Assembly: GCA_016845105.1 (NCBI GenBank)
Contig: JAERTF010000030.1
Span: forward strand, 1 to 45,513
DNA length: 45,513 bases
Source: Bacteroidota bacterium
GTDB taxonomy: Bacteria; Bacteroidota; Bacteroidia; Bacteroidales; F082
Reading direction: 5' to 3'
The notes beneath the pieces were generated by a model. It made no database searches, was not told the origin of the DNA, and worked only from the letters and a program-made list of their open reading frames with translations. Of this stretch, positions 33,543 to 42,625 are shown piece after piece. Every line of letters starts with the position of its first letter. The first letter of the stretch is position 1. The position numbers and the translations under genes were made by a program.

Positions 33543-34061
33543 ATGCCTATATTAATTTATTTAATTTTGATAGTGTCGTTAATATGGTCATGTGGACCAA
33601 ATAAAAGAATTGATAAAGTGGTAGGACAACCAGAAGATGTAGTCATTGATTATTCAGCAGGACCTCCTACTTTAGTATATTCAACTACAAAGGATTATTC
33701 AAAGCATGTTCCTGTTTTAATGTCGGATGATAAGTCGAAGATTGTTTCATTTCCACACCCAAGGGACCTCTATTATAAAGGAAATATTTCATATCCAACC
33801 CAGCTTGAAGGAGGGTATTTACTAGATAATAGAGGAATATCGAAAAATGTTGCATTTTTGAGTCTATCCTATGACGAATATATCGCGCTTAATGCTATAC
33901 CTCCAGTTGATAGTTTATATGAACTAGTTGTTGACAAAAGCCCACTTGTTGAATTATACAACTGTGGAAATCGACATCAATACAAAGATGAGGTAAAGGA
34001 GTTAAATGCGCTGATTATCAGTAAACAAATTAAAAAGTGTAAAAAAGTTTCCGTAGATTAA
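33543..34061 (+). CDS. Conserved-type lipoprotein of unknown function
   Basis: 172 residues: a lipoprotein signal with lipobox near LIWSC (Cys about residue 17), then a polar domain with the segments GPPTLVYSTTKDYSKHVPV, IVSFPHPRDLYY and LEGGYLLDNRGI. Two further cysteines (YNCGNRHQY and KKCKKV) lie at the C-terminus. I do not recognise a named family. It starts two bases after the remnant gene and could have been its operon partner. Confidence 0.65.
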   Translation: MPILIYLILIVSLIWSCGPNKRIDKVVGQPEDVVIDYSAGPPTLVYSTTKDYSKHVPVLMSDDKSKIVSFPHPRDLYYKGNISYPTQLEGGYLLDNRGISKNVAFLSLSYDEYIALNAIPPVDSLYELVVDKSPLVELYNCGNRHQYKDEVKELNALIISKQIKKCKKVSVD

Positions 34062-34103
34062 TAACTTACTAGATTATATTAGACAATGAAGTTTTTATTA
34101 AGC

Positions 34104-34649
34104 TTATTGAACTCTAATTATATCTGATGTTTCTATTTCATTGCTTTTGTTTAGAGCGCGGTCAATGATATGTGCTTTGAATCTTATAGTGTCAAATTCT
34201 GATAGTGGATTATAAATAAATAGTGTATCATTAAACACTCCTTTAATGGCTTGGTTACCACTCTCTGGTGTAAGAACCGGAAAACGGGAGTTAAAAGTTA
34301 AAGTATCAAAGTGTGATGAATCTGCATTCCACGCTAATATTGGAACCTCTACAAAAACACCAAATTGTTTCTCATAGTATTTAATAATCAAATTGTAATA
34401 ATAATCACCATCTTTATTAAAAGGTATTAAGGTGTCTCCCTTATCAAGACCGAGATCACCATTTCCATCAGTATATGAAAACACGAGAACTCCACGCTCG
34501 GTAATTCCAGTTTCCAAGTTCATCAATACAATGAAGTCATCATAAGTAATCTCAGGAATATCAGGAAAATCCTCAAACTTACGACAAGATAACATCACTG
34601 CACCAACAACCAGTAGAAGAATTAGTATTTTTGCTGTGTTACGAATCAT
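34104..34649 (-). CDS. Lipoprotein of unknown function
   Basis: 181 residues from the ATG at 34649, chosen because it places a lipoprotein signal (LLLVVGAVMLSC, Cys about residue 19) at the N-terminus; the frame is open further upstream into the divergent gene. The body contains GVLVFSYTDGNGDLGLDKGDT, which fits a calcium-binding-like loop, and ends with FKAHIIDRALNKSNEIET. It looks like one immunoglobulin-like beta domain, as often found in Bacteroidota surface lipoproteins. No function assigned. Confidence 0.7.
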   Translation of the reverse strand: MIRNTAKILILLLVVGAVMLSCRKFEDFPDIPEITYDDFIVLMNLETGITERGVLVFSYTDGNGDLGLDKGDTLIPFNKDGDYYYNLIIKYYEKQFGVFVEVPILAWNADSSHFDTLTFNSRFPVLTPESGNQAIKGVFNDTLFIYNPLSEFDTIRFKAHIIDRALNKSNEIETSDIIRVQ

Positions 34650-34680
34650 ATTTTTACCAGAGCATAAAAGTATAAAAATC

Positions 34681-35673
34681 ATGCCAAAAACAGCGGCTTT
34701 GAAAAATAGAATATTTAATGTTGATGACTTCAATGAATATAACGATATTGCTCTGGAAATATTTCATTTTCAGTACCAAAACAACTCTATTTATAGGCAG
34801 TTTGTCGATTTTTTGAAAATTCCAATTAGACAGATTCATCATTTTTCTAATATTCCATTTATGCCAATTGAGTTTTTTAAAAGGCATAATATAGTAAGTG
34901 GTGAATTTATCCCTGATACATTTTTCACTAGTAGTGGAACAACAGGTAAGCAAACAAGTAAGCATTTGGTTACGGACATTAAACTATATGAGAACTCATT
35001 TCTTAAAGCGTTTAATCTCTTTTTTGGTGATGTGTCAGATTATATCGTGATTGCACTATTGCCCTCATATCTCGAACGTCAGGGTTCATCCCTTGTATAT
35101 ATGGCAAACCGATTAATATCAGAAAGTGATAAACAGGAAAGTGGATTTTATTTAAATGAATATGAGGAATTACACTCTATACTACACACGTTAAAAGATA
35201 AAAACCAGAAAGTAATATTGCTTGGAGTTACATATGCATTACTTGATTTGGCAGAACTATTTCCCATGGAATTTCCTAACCTAATTCTTATGGAAACAGG
35301 AGGTATGAAAGGTAAACGCAGAGAATTGATTAGAGATGAATTGCACAGTAAACTTAAAAAAGCCTTTGGTATTAAGAATGTATATTCCGAGTATGGAATG
35401 ACAGAATTATTATCTCAGGCATATTCAAAGGGTGACGGGTTATTTAATTGTCCACCATGGATGAAAGTAATAATTCGTGATGTTAATGATCCGATTTCAA
35501 TATTACCAAAAGGTAAAGCTGGTGGTATAAATGTAATTGACTTTGCAAATTTATATTCATGTTCATTTATTGCTACCCAGGATTTGGGTAAAGTAAATGA
35601 AGAAGGTAGTTTTGAAATTATTGGCCGCTATGATAATAGTGATGTACGAGGGTGTAATTTATTGGTTAATTAA
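34681..35673 (+). CDS. LuxE-like acyl-protein synthetase / adenylate-forming enzyme
   Basis: About 330 residues from ATG 34681. FTSSGTTGKQTSKH is the nucleotide-binding loop of adenylate-forming enzymes, METGGMKGKRREL and YSEYGMTELLSQAY are further LuxE/ANL motifs, and DLGKVNEEGSFEIIGRYDNSD is the adenylation-active hinge. LuxE activates fatty acids in the lux system; Bacteroidota homologues lie in envelope or secondary-metabolite loci. No luxC, luxD or acyl-carrier gene is adjacent, so substrate is unknown. It is divergent from the lipoprotein gene with only 31 bases between start codons. Confidence 0.8.
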   Translation: MPKTAALKNRIFNVDDFNEYNDIALEIFHFQYQNNSIYRQFVDFLKIPIRQIHHFSNIPFMPIEFFKRHNIVSGEFIPDTFFTSSGTTGKQTSKHLVTDIKLYENSFLKAFNLFFGDVSDYIVIALLPSYLERQGSSLVYMANRLISESDKQESGFYLNEYEELHSILHTLKDKNQKVILLGVTYALLDLAELFPMEFPNLILMETGGMKGKRRELIRDELHSKLKKAFGIKNVYSEYGMTELLSQAYSKGDGLFNCPPWMKVIIRDVNDPISILPKGKAGGINVIDFANLYSCSFIATQDLGKVNEEGSFEIIGRYDNSDVRGCNLLVN

Positions 35674-35754
35674 TGAAGATCCCAAATTATGTACTTATGG
35701 GCCAGTAACCTTCCATTTAATGTCGATATAATAGTTTCTATAAACCAAAGTTGT

Positions 35755-38619
35755 TTATTTGCGAAGTTTGTCAGCTTGTGTTCGGGCGTCCTTCTTTAGC
35801 TTATCTGCAGCTTTTTCAGCTTCTTTAATTATTTTATCAGCATTTTTGTTCGCTTCTTCAATTAAGTTAGCACCGTTTTTTGAAGTTTCATTTCTTAACT
35901 GTTTAACGGCTTCTTTGGCAGCCATTTCTCCAACAAAACCATTTTTTTTGCCTTCTTTAATCAAAGCTTCTGCTTGTTTTTCTGTTTCCTTGTTAAGTAG
36001 ATCAAGAGCCTCTGATGCATTTTCTTTTATTTTCTTTGATTTCTTTTTTGCTTCCTTTATTAAATAACTTGCCTGTTTGTTAGCATCATCAATTAGCTTT
36101 TGGGCCTTTATACCTGCTTCATTACCAAGCTCATTTTGAATAATATCCTTGGCTGTATTTGAACCAGAACTTCCAATATTTTCACCTAACATAGTTTTAA
36201 TAATGGGATTGTCAATAGTACCTCCGATTGCAATATTAATAGGAATGGAATTCGGCATGCTTATGTTTGTTCCTAGGATATCAGCTTGCGATATTAGATC
36301 ATCAATAACCTTGTTGGCACTATTTCCAAACTCCGATCTTGGAATTTGAAGTTCTAGTTTATACTCAATTGATTTATCCAATCCTGTTTTTCCAGAAAGT
36401 TCAGCATTAATGTTTTTGTAGGAGAACTCGGTTGGCTTTACAAGCAATGTTCCGCTATCAATTTTAAATTGAGTTTCAAAATCATCGATTTCCATATTAT
36501 TTAGCTGTGCCATATTTAAATCATTGGCAATTTGTGATAATGAATTTAGGCCTGAAATAACGACTTTATTGGTTTTTAGTATGCCCTTGCCAACTAAAGT
36601 TGAATAATCAGGCATCATTTTATTATTAAGTAGTGTATTGATATTGAAATTAGCCGAGAAGTTTCCGGTTGCTTTATTGGTTATTGGTATGTAGTTTCTG
36701 AAAAGTGCAAACTGATTATATGAACTTGGGATGCTCATATCTTCCATTCGTATATTGAAATCTACTTTTGGATGATTGATGTTTGCAGTTGAATAGCTCC
36801 CTTTAATTGTCATCAATCCACCAACAGCTTCCATTTTTAGATTATTTAGGTTAACCATTTGATTAGCAATTACTATTTCACCACCAACATTTTTCATTTC
36901 AAGTGAATCGTAAACTAAATTTGTAAAAGTCGACTGAACTGAAAAGTTTATTTTTTTTGGAATCTCAACATTGTAATTTATTGAAGTATCTGTATGAGGG
37001 GTTTTCTCCTGATTAGCAATTTTCTCAGAACTCTTTTGCTCTTCATCTTTTTCACCAATAATTTCATCAATGTTCAAATACTCTGATTTTGTAATTAGGT
37101 TCCCGGATAAACTACCGGAGTTTAAAAAATAATCAAGATAATCTTCAATTTTACCAGTTGCTTGTAAATCACTTTTCCCTACTAAACACCTGAAATTGAC
37201 CAAGTCAAGATAACTTGGTGAAAAGTTTAATTGCATATTTGATATTGTTATAGGATCTTTTAAGCTGCTTGTAGTGTAAGTAAAATTCTTTGCTACCATT
37301 GATCCCATTGCTAAGAACTCATCATACTTCTCATTCTCAATGGATGATAATTTACCATCTAATTTAATATCTAACATTAAATCCCCTTCAAGTTCATTGC
37401 GTTCATGAATTGGATAAAAATCCTTTATTTCTGAAAGTTTAAAATCACCGGTTATTCTTGCCTTTATTTTTGGGTCGGATATTGGGGTTGATAGTTGAAA
37501 ATTTGCTACAATTGGAACATTACCAAGCTCCATACCAAATTTAGAAACATCTACTATAGTATTGTCAAGCGATCCTCCCTTATTGGTTATACTTGATGTT
37601 AGGAAAATATTATTAACTGATTTTGGCAGGTTTGGATATTGAAATTTTCCATTATCAATTTTTGTTGTAAAGCTAAATGATGGAATATTGGTTTCATTGT
37701 ATATTCCTTTTATATTACCGGTTACGGAAAACGTTCCATCTGCAGTTATCTTCTCGAAATCCTTGGAGTAAATTGCCGGAATAAGGGATAATAGTTCTTT
37801 AAACTCATTACCTTTTGAATTAAAAGTTAGAACTAGATTTAAATCTTCATTTACATATGAGACTGAACCATCAAACCCAATAAATAAATTATTTAGAATT
37901 AATTCGTTTTTGCCAATTGTGTAAATTTCATTTTTGATATCAGCAATAATATTCGCTTTGTAAACAACTGCAATATTTGATAAGTATGGAATTCCTTCAT
38001 AAACGACTTCTAGATTTGACATTCTTGTATTTGTATGAAGAATAACGCTCTCAACATCAAGTGCTCCGCTTAGAGTGTGATATAAACCATCAATATATAC
38101 ATTTGTTTTTGAGCCTTTGTCAGCATAGCAAAGTTTACCATTTAGCACTTGAAATTTTTTTATGGATAATCCGTAACTTCCATATTCCTCATTTTCGGTA
38201 TGGGTTGAGTTATTGTTATTTTCAGAAATACTAATATCATAGTTAGCTTTTCCATCTTTGTTAATTTTAACATTTAATTCGGGTTCGTATAACTTAATAC
38301 GCTTTATCTCATAGTTATCTCTTCCAACTACACTGGCTATATCAAGTGCCAAAGAAATAGTTTTAACCTTAAGCAAGGTGTCTTCACTAAATTCATCATT
38401 GCCAACCACAATTAGAGATTCTATTTCAAGGCTGAAATCAGGGAAACTCCGAAATAGACTAAGGTTAATATCATCAAAATCAATTTCTGCATCAACATTT
38501 CTATTTAACTCAACTTTTGTTAGTCGGATTATTTCAGCTTTATAAATTAATGGTAAAATAAACAGTAAAGCCAATAGTATTACAACCAGGACGCCGATAA
38601 TCTTAAGTAGAGTTTTCAT
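35755..38619 (-). CDS. AsmA-family envelope protein with C-terminal coiled-coil tail
   Basis: A 954-residue protein. One N-terminal membrane helix (LLKIIGVLVVILLALLFILPLIY) is followed by a long periplasmic beta-rich body with repeated AsmA-like units (LSLFRSFPDFSLEIESLIV near the start; LSGKTGLDKSIEYKLEL near the end), the bridge-like lipid-transport fold. The last ~105 residues (from about 850) are different: rich in Ala, Lys and Glu with a regular spacing (KNADKIIKEAEKAADKLKK), a predicted amphipathic coiled coil reaching the C-terminus. The family is linked to outer-membrane lipid homeostasis; the role of the tail is unknown. Confidence 0.82.
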   Translation of the reverse strand: MKTLLKIIGVLVVILLALLFILPLIYKAEIIRLTKVELNRNVDAEIDFDDINLSLFRSFPDFSLEIESLIVVGNDEFSEDTLLKVKTISLALDIASVVGRDNYEIKRIKLYEPELNVKINKDGKANYDISISENNNNSTHTENEEYGSYGLSIKKFQVLNGKLCYADKGSKTNVYIDGLYHTLSGALDVESVILHTNTRMSNLEVVYEGIPYLSNIAVVYKANIIADIKNEIYTIGKNELILNNLFIGFDGSVSYVNEDLNLVLTFNSKGNEFKELLSLIPAIYSKDFEKITADGTFSVTGNIKGIYNETNIPSFSFTTKIDNGKFQYPNLPKSVNNIFLTSSITNKGGSLDNTIVDVSKFGMELGNVPIVANFQLSTPISDPKIKARITGDFKLSEIKDFYPIHERNELEGDLMLDIKLDGKLSSIENEKYDEFLAMGSMVAKNFTYTTSSLKDPITISNMQLNFSPSYLDLVNFRCLVGKSDLQATGKIEDYLDYFLNSGSLSGNLITKSEYLNIDEIIGEKDEEQKSSEKIANQEKTPHTDTSINYNVEIPKKINFSVQSTFTNLVYDSLEMKNVGGEIVIANQMVNLNNLKMEAVGGLMTIKGSYSTANINHPKVDFNIRMEDMSIPSSYNQFALFRNYIPITNKATGNFSANFNINTLLNNKMMPDYSTLVGKGILKTNKVVISGLNSLSQIANDLNMAQLNNMEIDDFETQFKIDSGTLLVKPTEFSYKNINAELSGKTGLDKSIEYKLELQIPRSEFGNSANKVIDDLISQADILGTNISMPNSIPINIAIGGTIDNPIIKTMLGENIGSSGSNTAKDIIQNELGNEAGIKAQKLIDDANKQASYLIKEAKKKSKKIKENASEALDLLNKETEKQAEALIKEGKKNGFVGEMAAKEAVKQLRNETSKNGANLIEEANKNADKIIKEAEKAADKLKKDARTQADKLRK

Positions 38620-38811
38620 GATAATGAATTTTAAGACAGATGATTATTTCAAATGATGAACGAGTTTATAACACTCATCATAGTCGATAAAATTAGTCAT
38701 TTTGCATGAATAAGATTATCAAACACCAACTCAAATAAACCAATATCAATAATTACATAGTTTGAACCAGCGAGTCTTCAGTTTTACGTAACAATATTGA
38801 TTAGAAGAACT

Positions 38812-38940
38812 GATCCCGAGCATAGGCGAAAGGCCTCATGGGTCATAAGTGCCAGCCTGACACGGTAGGCTGGTTCGCAGCCCCTTGGGGCGAGATAAAA
38901 TCCATCCTTGATGCCTTGTCTGAATGTGGCAAGGAGATTC
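38812..38940. ncRNA. GC-rich multi-hairpin element (candidate structured RNA or dispersed repeat)
   Basis: The 329-base gap 38620-38948 is ordinary AT-rich sequence up to about 38810, then turns GC-rich with four successive hairpins. GATC...GGTC encloses CAT/ATG and GGC-GAAAG-GCC (38812-38846). CCAGCCT pairs with AGGCTGG around GACACGGT (38852-38873). GCCCC-TT-GGGGC is next (38880-38891). A looser CTTG..CC/GGCAAG pairing follows (38907-38933). I recognise no known RNA family, tRNA, tmRNA, SRP or RNase P motif. The strand is undecided. It lies between the SRAP gene and asmA. Confidence 0.4.
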
Positions 38941-38948
38941 ATTAACTT

Positions 38949-39626
38949 TTAAAACAACTTATGCTGACCAGTTTCAAAAGGAGAAATTATTTCTGGGTTA
39001 TTGTTTTTGGGTGAGTTTACTTTTTCTGAAATTGAATAAAAGTCCATATCAGTTGAACTGAATGAAGTAAGTAGTTTCAGTAGATTACCTTCATCGTAGT
39101 CATTCAACCAACTATTTTCGTTTTCTGGCTTTAGGATAACGGGCATCCTGTGATGTATATCTCTAACTGCATCGTTTGCTTTGGTTGTAATTATTGAGAA
39201 AGAATCTATCTGACGCCCTTCTGCATCTTTCCAAATTTCCCAAATTCCTGCCATTGCAAAGAGTTTTTCGTTTTTTAAGAAAATTCGATATGGTGTTCTA
39301 TTATTGTCTTTTTTCCACTCATAAAATCCATTTGCAGGTATTAGGCATCTGCGCTTATTAAACGCTTGTTTGAAGGAAGGCTTTTTGTTTATTGTCTCCG
39401 AACGGGTATTAATATTCCTAAAACCGACCTTTGGGTCCTTTGCCCAAAAAGGAATTAAACCCCAACTGAAATAGTTAAGTTTATTGGGTTCAGTATTAGT
39501 GATTATGGGTAGTTTTTGTGAAGGAGCACAGTTATAGCTTGGTTTATAAAGCTCATCGAAAACCTCAACATTAAATCGTTCTGAAATATGCTTGCCCTTT
39601 ACTGAAAGTTGAAATCTACCACACAT
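38949..39626 (-). CDS. SRAP/HMCES-type abasic-site shielding protein (YedK family)
   Basis: A 225-residue SOS-response-associated-peptidase (SRAP) domain protein. It begins MCGRF, with the catalytic Cys2 that forms a thiazolidine link to abasic sites after Met removal. YNCAPSQ carries the conserved Asn32, RCLIPANGFYEWKK the glutamate, and HHRMPVIL the histidine: a complete active site and normal length. It protects abasic sites in single-stranded DNA. A single copy without a neighbouring DNA-damage operator that I can see. Confidence 0.93.
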   Translation of the reverse strand: MCGRFQLSVKGKHISERFNVEVFDELYKPSYNCAPSQKLPIITNTEPNKLNYFSWGLIPFWAKDPKVGFRNINTRSETINKKPSFKQAFNKRRCLIPANGFYEWKKDNNRTPYRIFLKNEKLFAMAGIWEIWKDAEGRQIDSFSIITTKANDAVRDIHHRMPVILKPENENSWLNDYDEGNLLKLLTSFSSTDMDFYSISEKVNSPKNNNPEIISPFETGQHKLF

Positions 39627-39697
39627 ACTTTCGTATAGTTAACCGGTTTTTATAAAAATACCCCCATTTTTGAAGCCATTGCTAACTATTATACTTG

Positions 39698-40474
39698 TTA
39701 ATAAACTTTAGTTTTAATACCTCTGGCTTCAACTTTTTTTGCAATGATATTTAGTTCTTTTTCAGGAATTTTTTTTAGCCCCTTTGCTGGAGTTCCTCTG
39801 TCAATTGGATAAAGCATCACATATTCTGGATTAATTTTCTCCAGCACATTTAGCCATTCATTAACCTCAATGTCAGTTGTGTTATCGATCAGTTTCCCAT
39901 CATACTCACCTCTAAAAAAAAGAGTTTGAATTATTAGCCTACCTTCAAAAGTTAGTAGTCCTTCAATAATCTTATCAAGGGTAATTCCACTCATTGCTTG
40001 ATTGATATTTTGAAAAGTGCTCTCAATCCCAGAATCGAGTTTCAATATATTTTTATCCACTTTTTTTAGAGCATTTGTTACAGCGGGTTTATGTAACATA
40101 CTCGCATTTGAAAGTATACTTATTGCTGCTTTTGGGGCATATTTATTACGAGCTTCGATGGTATCATCAATAATTTCAGCAAACTTTGGGTGGATTGTTG
40201 GCTCACCATTGCCTGCAAAAGTAATTGCATCAGGCTCATTAACGGTTCCCATTAATTCCTTCAACTTTTTTTCAAGTTTGGTCTTAAAATTATCCCGTTT
40301 TGGAAGTACAATTTTAACACCAGCATTTTTGTTAGTCCATCCACATTCGCAATATATGCAATTGAAATTACAATATTTATTATCAACGGGAAGTAGGTTG
40401 ATACCAAGCGAAACACCTAATCTTCGACTATGCACCGGCCCGAAAATAAGCTCATCAAATAAAAATCCAGACAT
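39698..40474 (-). CDS. Radical SAM protein (COG0731-like)
   Basis: 258 residues. CNFNCIYCECG provides the C-x3-C-x2-C cluster motif (Cys35, 39, 42), preceded by FGPVHSRRLGVSLGINLLP, a segment typical of the COG0731 family of tRNA-wyosine-synthase-like radical SAM proteins found widely in Bacteria without assigned substrate. TFAGNGEPTIHPKF is the GGE-like SAM-binding strand. The end includes PIDRGTPAKGLKKI. A TATTTTTG -7 box on the minus strand at 40489-40496 is 14 bases before the start. Confidence 0.85.
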   Translation of the reverse strand: MSGFLFDELIFGPVHSRRLGVSLGINLLPVDNKYCNFNCIYCECGWTNKNAGVKIVLPKRDNFKTKLEKKLKELMGTVNEPDAITFAGNGEPTIHPKFAEIIDDTIEARNKYAPKAAISILSNASMLHKPAVTNALKKVDKNILKLDSGIESTFQNINQAMSGITLDKIIEGLLTFEGRLIIQTLFFRGEYDGKLIDNTTDIEVNEWLNVLEKINPEYVMLYPIDRGTPAKGLKKIPEKELNIIAKKVEARGIKTKVY

Positions 40475-40488
40475 AAATTATTTTTATG

Positions 40489-40496
40489 CAAAAATA
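40489..40496 (-). promoter_or_regulatory. TAnnTTTG -7 box before the radical SAM gene
   Basis: TATTTTTG on the minus strand; the start codon follows after 14 bases. No -33 element at the expected distance was found. Confidence 0.4.
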
Positions 40497-40600
40497 GATT
40501 TAAATTTGATTTTTAGAATTAAGGATCATTTCAAACCATAGTTAATTTTATGTTAAGCTTAAACAAATAGAAATTATTTGAATTAGCAAATTATAGGTTT

Positions 40601-41575
40601 ATGTCATTATTAAAGGAGTTAAAAAAACCACTTGCAAGCGAATTAAAAGAGTTTCAACGGGTGTTTAGGCAATCGGTAAAAACCTCTGTTCCTCTTATTA
40701 ATGTGATAATGCAATATATACTAAAGGCAAAAGGAAAGCAAATACGGCCTTTAATTGTGCTTTATAGTGCTGGTTTGTTCGATGGAATTAATGACTCAAC
40801 TTATCGATCTGCTACATTGATAGAACTGTTGCATACCGCAACATTAGTTCATGATGATGTTGTTGATGATTCGGATAGACGTCGAGGGCGTTTTTCAATA
40901 AATGCACTTTGGAAAAACAAAATTGCAGTATTGATTGGCGACTATTTATTATCACGTGGAATGTTAACGGCGTTACAAGCAAAAGATTACCACACGCTAG
41001 AAATAGTCTCTGAAGCGGTAAAAGAAATGAGTGAGGGCGAATTACTTCAGATCGAAAAAGCCCGAAAATTAGATATTGATGAAACAGTTTATTATGAAGT
41101 TATTCGAAAGAAAACAGCTTCATTACTTGCTTCTTGTTTTGCAGTAGGAGCGGCCTCAGCAAAAATGAGTGAGGAAAATATCCAAAAGATGTGGAAGATT
41201 GGTGAATATACAGGCATGGCTTTTCAAATTAAGGATGATATCTTTGATTTTGAGAGTAATAATGATATTGGTAAACCAACAGGTATTGATATAAAAGAAA
41301 AGAAAATGACCCTTCCACTTATTTTTTTGCTAAATAATTCATCTTTTTTAGAAAAACGAAAAATTATTAATATTGTAAAAAGACACAATAATAATAAAGA
41401 AAAAGTTACTTGGTTAATTGATGCAGTAGTTATGTCGGGAGGTATAGATTATGCAACTGATAAGATGCTAGAATTTAAATCGAAAGCTTTGTTATTGTTA
41501 AAAGAATTCCCAGAAAATGAATCAAGAGATGCCCTTGAACAGATTATTGAGTTTACAATTGACAGAAAGAAATAA
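40601..41575 (+). CDS. ispB: Polyprenyl diphosphate synthase (octaprenyl/IspB type)
   Basis: A 324-residue trans-prenyltransferase. The first aspartate-rich motif HDDVVDDSDRRRG starts at residue 84, the second FQIKDDIFDFE near residue 210; KGKQIRP is the early substrate-binding segment. Length and motifs match the long-chain synthases that make the quinone side chain. Exact chain length cannot be read reliably from sequence. The gene is convergent with the sensor kinase that follows, four bases from its stop. Confidence 0.9.
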   Translation: MSLLKELKKPLASELKEFQRVFRQSVKTSVPLINVIMQYILKAKGKQIRPLIVLYSAGLFDGINDSTYRSATLIELLHTATLVHDDVVDDSDRRRGRFSINALWKNKIAVLIGDYLLSRGMLTALQAKDYHTLEIVSEAVKEMSEGELLQIEKARKLDIDETVYYEVIRKKTASLLASCFAVGAASAKMSEENIQKMWKIGEYTGMAFQIKDDIFDFESNNDIGKPTGIDIKEKKMTLPLIFLLNNSSFLEKRKIINIVKRHNNNKEKVTWLIDAVVMSGGIDYATDKMLEFKSKALLLLKEFPENESRDALEQIIEFTIDRKK

Positions 41576-41578
41576 TTA

Positions 41579-42622
41579 TTAAGCCATTTTTAATGTGAAT
41601 GAAAATGTAGTGCCTACTCCAATATTACTTCTTACACTAATGGTTTGACGATGTGCTTCAATAATATGTTTAACTATTGCCAGTCCCAATCCTGTTCCAC
41701 CAGTATCACGTGACCTGCTAAGGTCAGTTCTGTAAAACCTCTCAAATACCCTTACTATATTTTCTTCGGGAATGCCGATGCCATTGTCTTCAACTTCAAT
41801 CAGGTAGTTGTTATGAAAATTATAGAATGAAATCCTGATCCATGCATTTTCAGTGTTCCCATATTTAATGGCGTTGTCAATTAAATTTATTAGTACTTGA
41901 CGAATCCTTTTTTTATCGGCTTTAACTTTTATTGATTTTGATAAAGTATTACTAATGGAAATATTCGTATTGTTCTGAGCAGCCTTTTGCTCCATGAAAT
42001 CAATGACTTCTTTAGTCAGTTCAAGTAGGTTAAATTCTTGTTCTTTAAGTTGAAGGTTAGGGGATTCGAGTTTTGCAATATCTTCTAAGTCTTCAACTAG
42101 TGCAATCATTCGATTTACACTCTTTACTGTTTTTTTTAAATACTTTTTGTTTATTGATTTATCTTCAATTCCTCCTTCAAGTAAAGTAAGAATGTAGCCT
42201 TGAATATTAAAAATAGGAGTTTTTAATTCATGTGATACATTTCCTAGAAATTCGCGACGATAGGTTGCCATTTCTTTTAGGTCATCAATCTCGCGCTTTT
42301 TCTCCTTGCTCCACCTTAGTACAACCTGATTTACGATTTCCAGGACATCACTTTTATTTCTAGAGTTTCTCGACTTATCGGGTTTCGGTTGTAACTCACC
42401 GATTGTTTTATAAATAACTTTGATTTTATAATTAAAAAACCTGTTAATACTGTAATTCAATATCACAAAAGCTATTAAAAAAATTAGCGAAAGCATTCCT
42501 GAGAACATGAGAATGCTAAGAGTATAATTAGATATAAAAAAAATGGAAACAATAATTCCAGCTACAATAGTTATTAAAAACGCATTTAATAAAGCTATAT
42601 TTTTTGGTGTATTAAGGGCCAT
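41579..42622 (-). CDS. PhoR-like sensor histidine kinase
   Basis: 347 residues: two N-terminal membrane helices (about 10-30 and 37-57) with almost no periplasmic loop. A short linker, HisKA with FLGNVSHELKTPIFNI (His131) and HATPase with DNAIKYG, DNGIGIPEE and GTGLGLAIVKHI follow. The layout without an input domain suggests sensing through membrane or partner proteins, as with PhoR of the PstSCAB system. It lies three bases behind the response regulator, in the same operon. Confidence 0.9.
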   Translation of the reverse strand: MALNTPKNIALLNAFLITIVAGIIVSIFFISNYTLSILMFSGMLSLIFLIAFVILNYSINRFFNYKIKVIYKTIGELQPKPDKSRNSRNKSDVLEIVNQVVLRWSKEKKREIDDLKEMATYRREFLGNVSHELKTPIFNIQGYILTLLEGGIEDKSINKKYLKKTVKSVNRMIALVEDLEDIAKLESPNLQLKEQEFNLLELTKEVIDFMEQKAAQNNTNISISNTLSKSIKVKADKKRIRQVLINLIDNAIKYGNTENAWIRISFYNFHNNYLIEVEDNGIGIPEENIVRVFERFYRTDLSRSRDTGGTGLGLAIVKHIIEAHRQTISVRSNIGVGTTFSFTLKMA

Positions 42623-42625
42623 AAT

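Noticed and set aside
35759..36349. Plus-strand frames rich in Ser/Phe opposite the AsmA tail
   Set aside because: They mirror the Ala/Lys/Glu coiled-coil codons of the real minus-strand gene.
38812..38940. tRNA, tmRNA, SRP RNA or RNase P RNA identity for the GC-rich element
   Set aside because: No cloverleaf, CCA end, tetraloop signature or conserved core sequence of these RNAs could be found.
40017..40541. 174-codon open frame on the plus strand
   Set aside because: Antisense to the radical SAM gene, whose cluster motif and domain order are clear; the antisense protein shows no recognisable motif.
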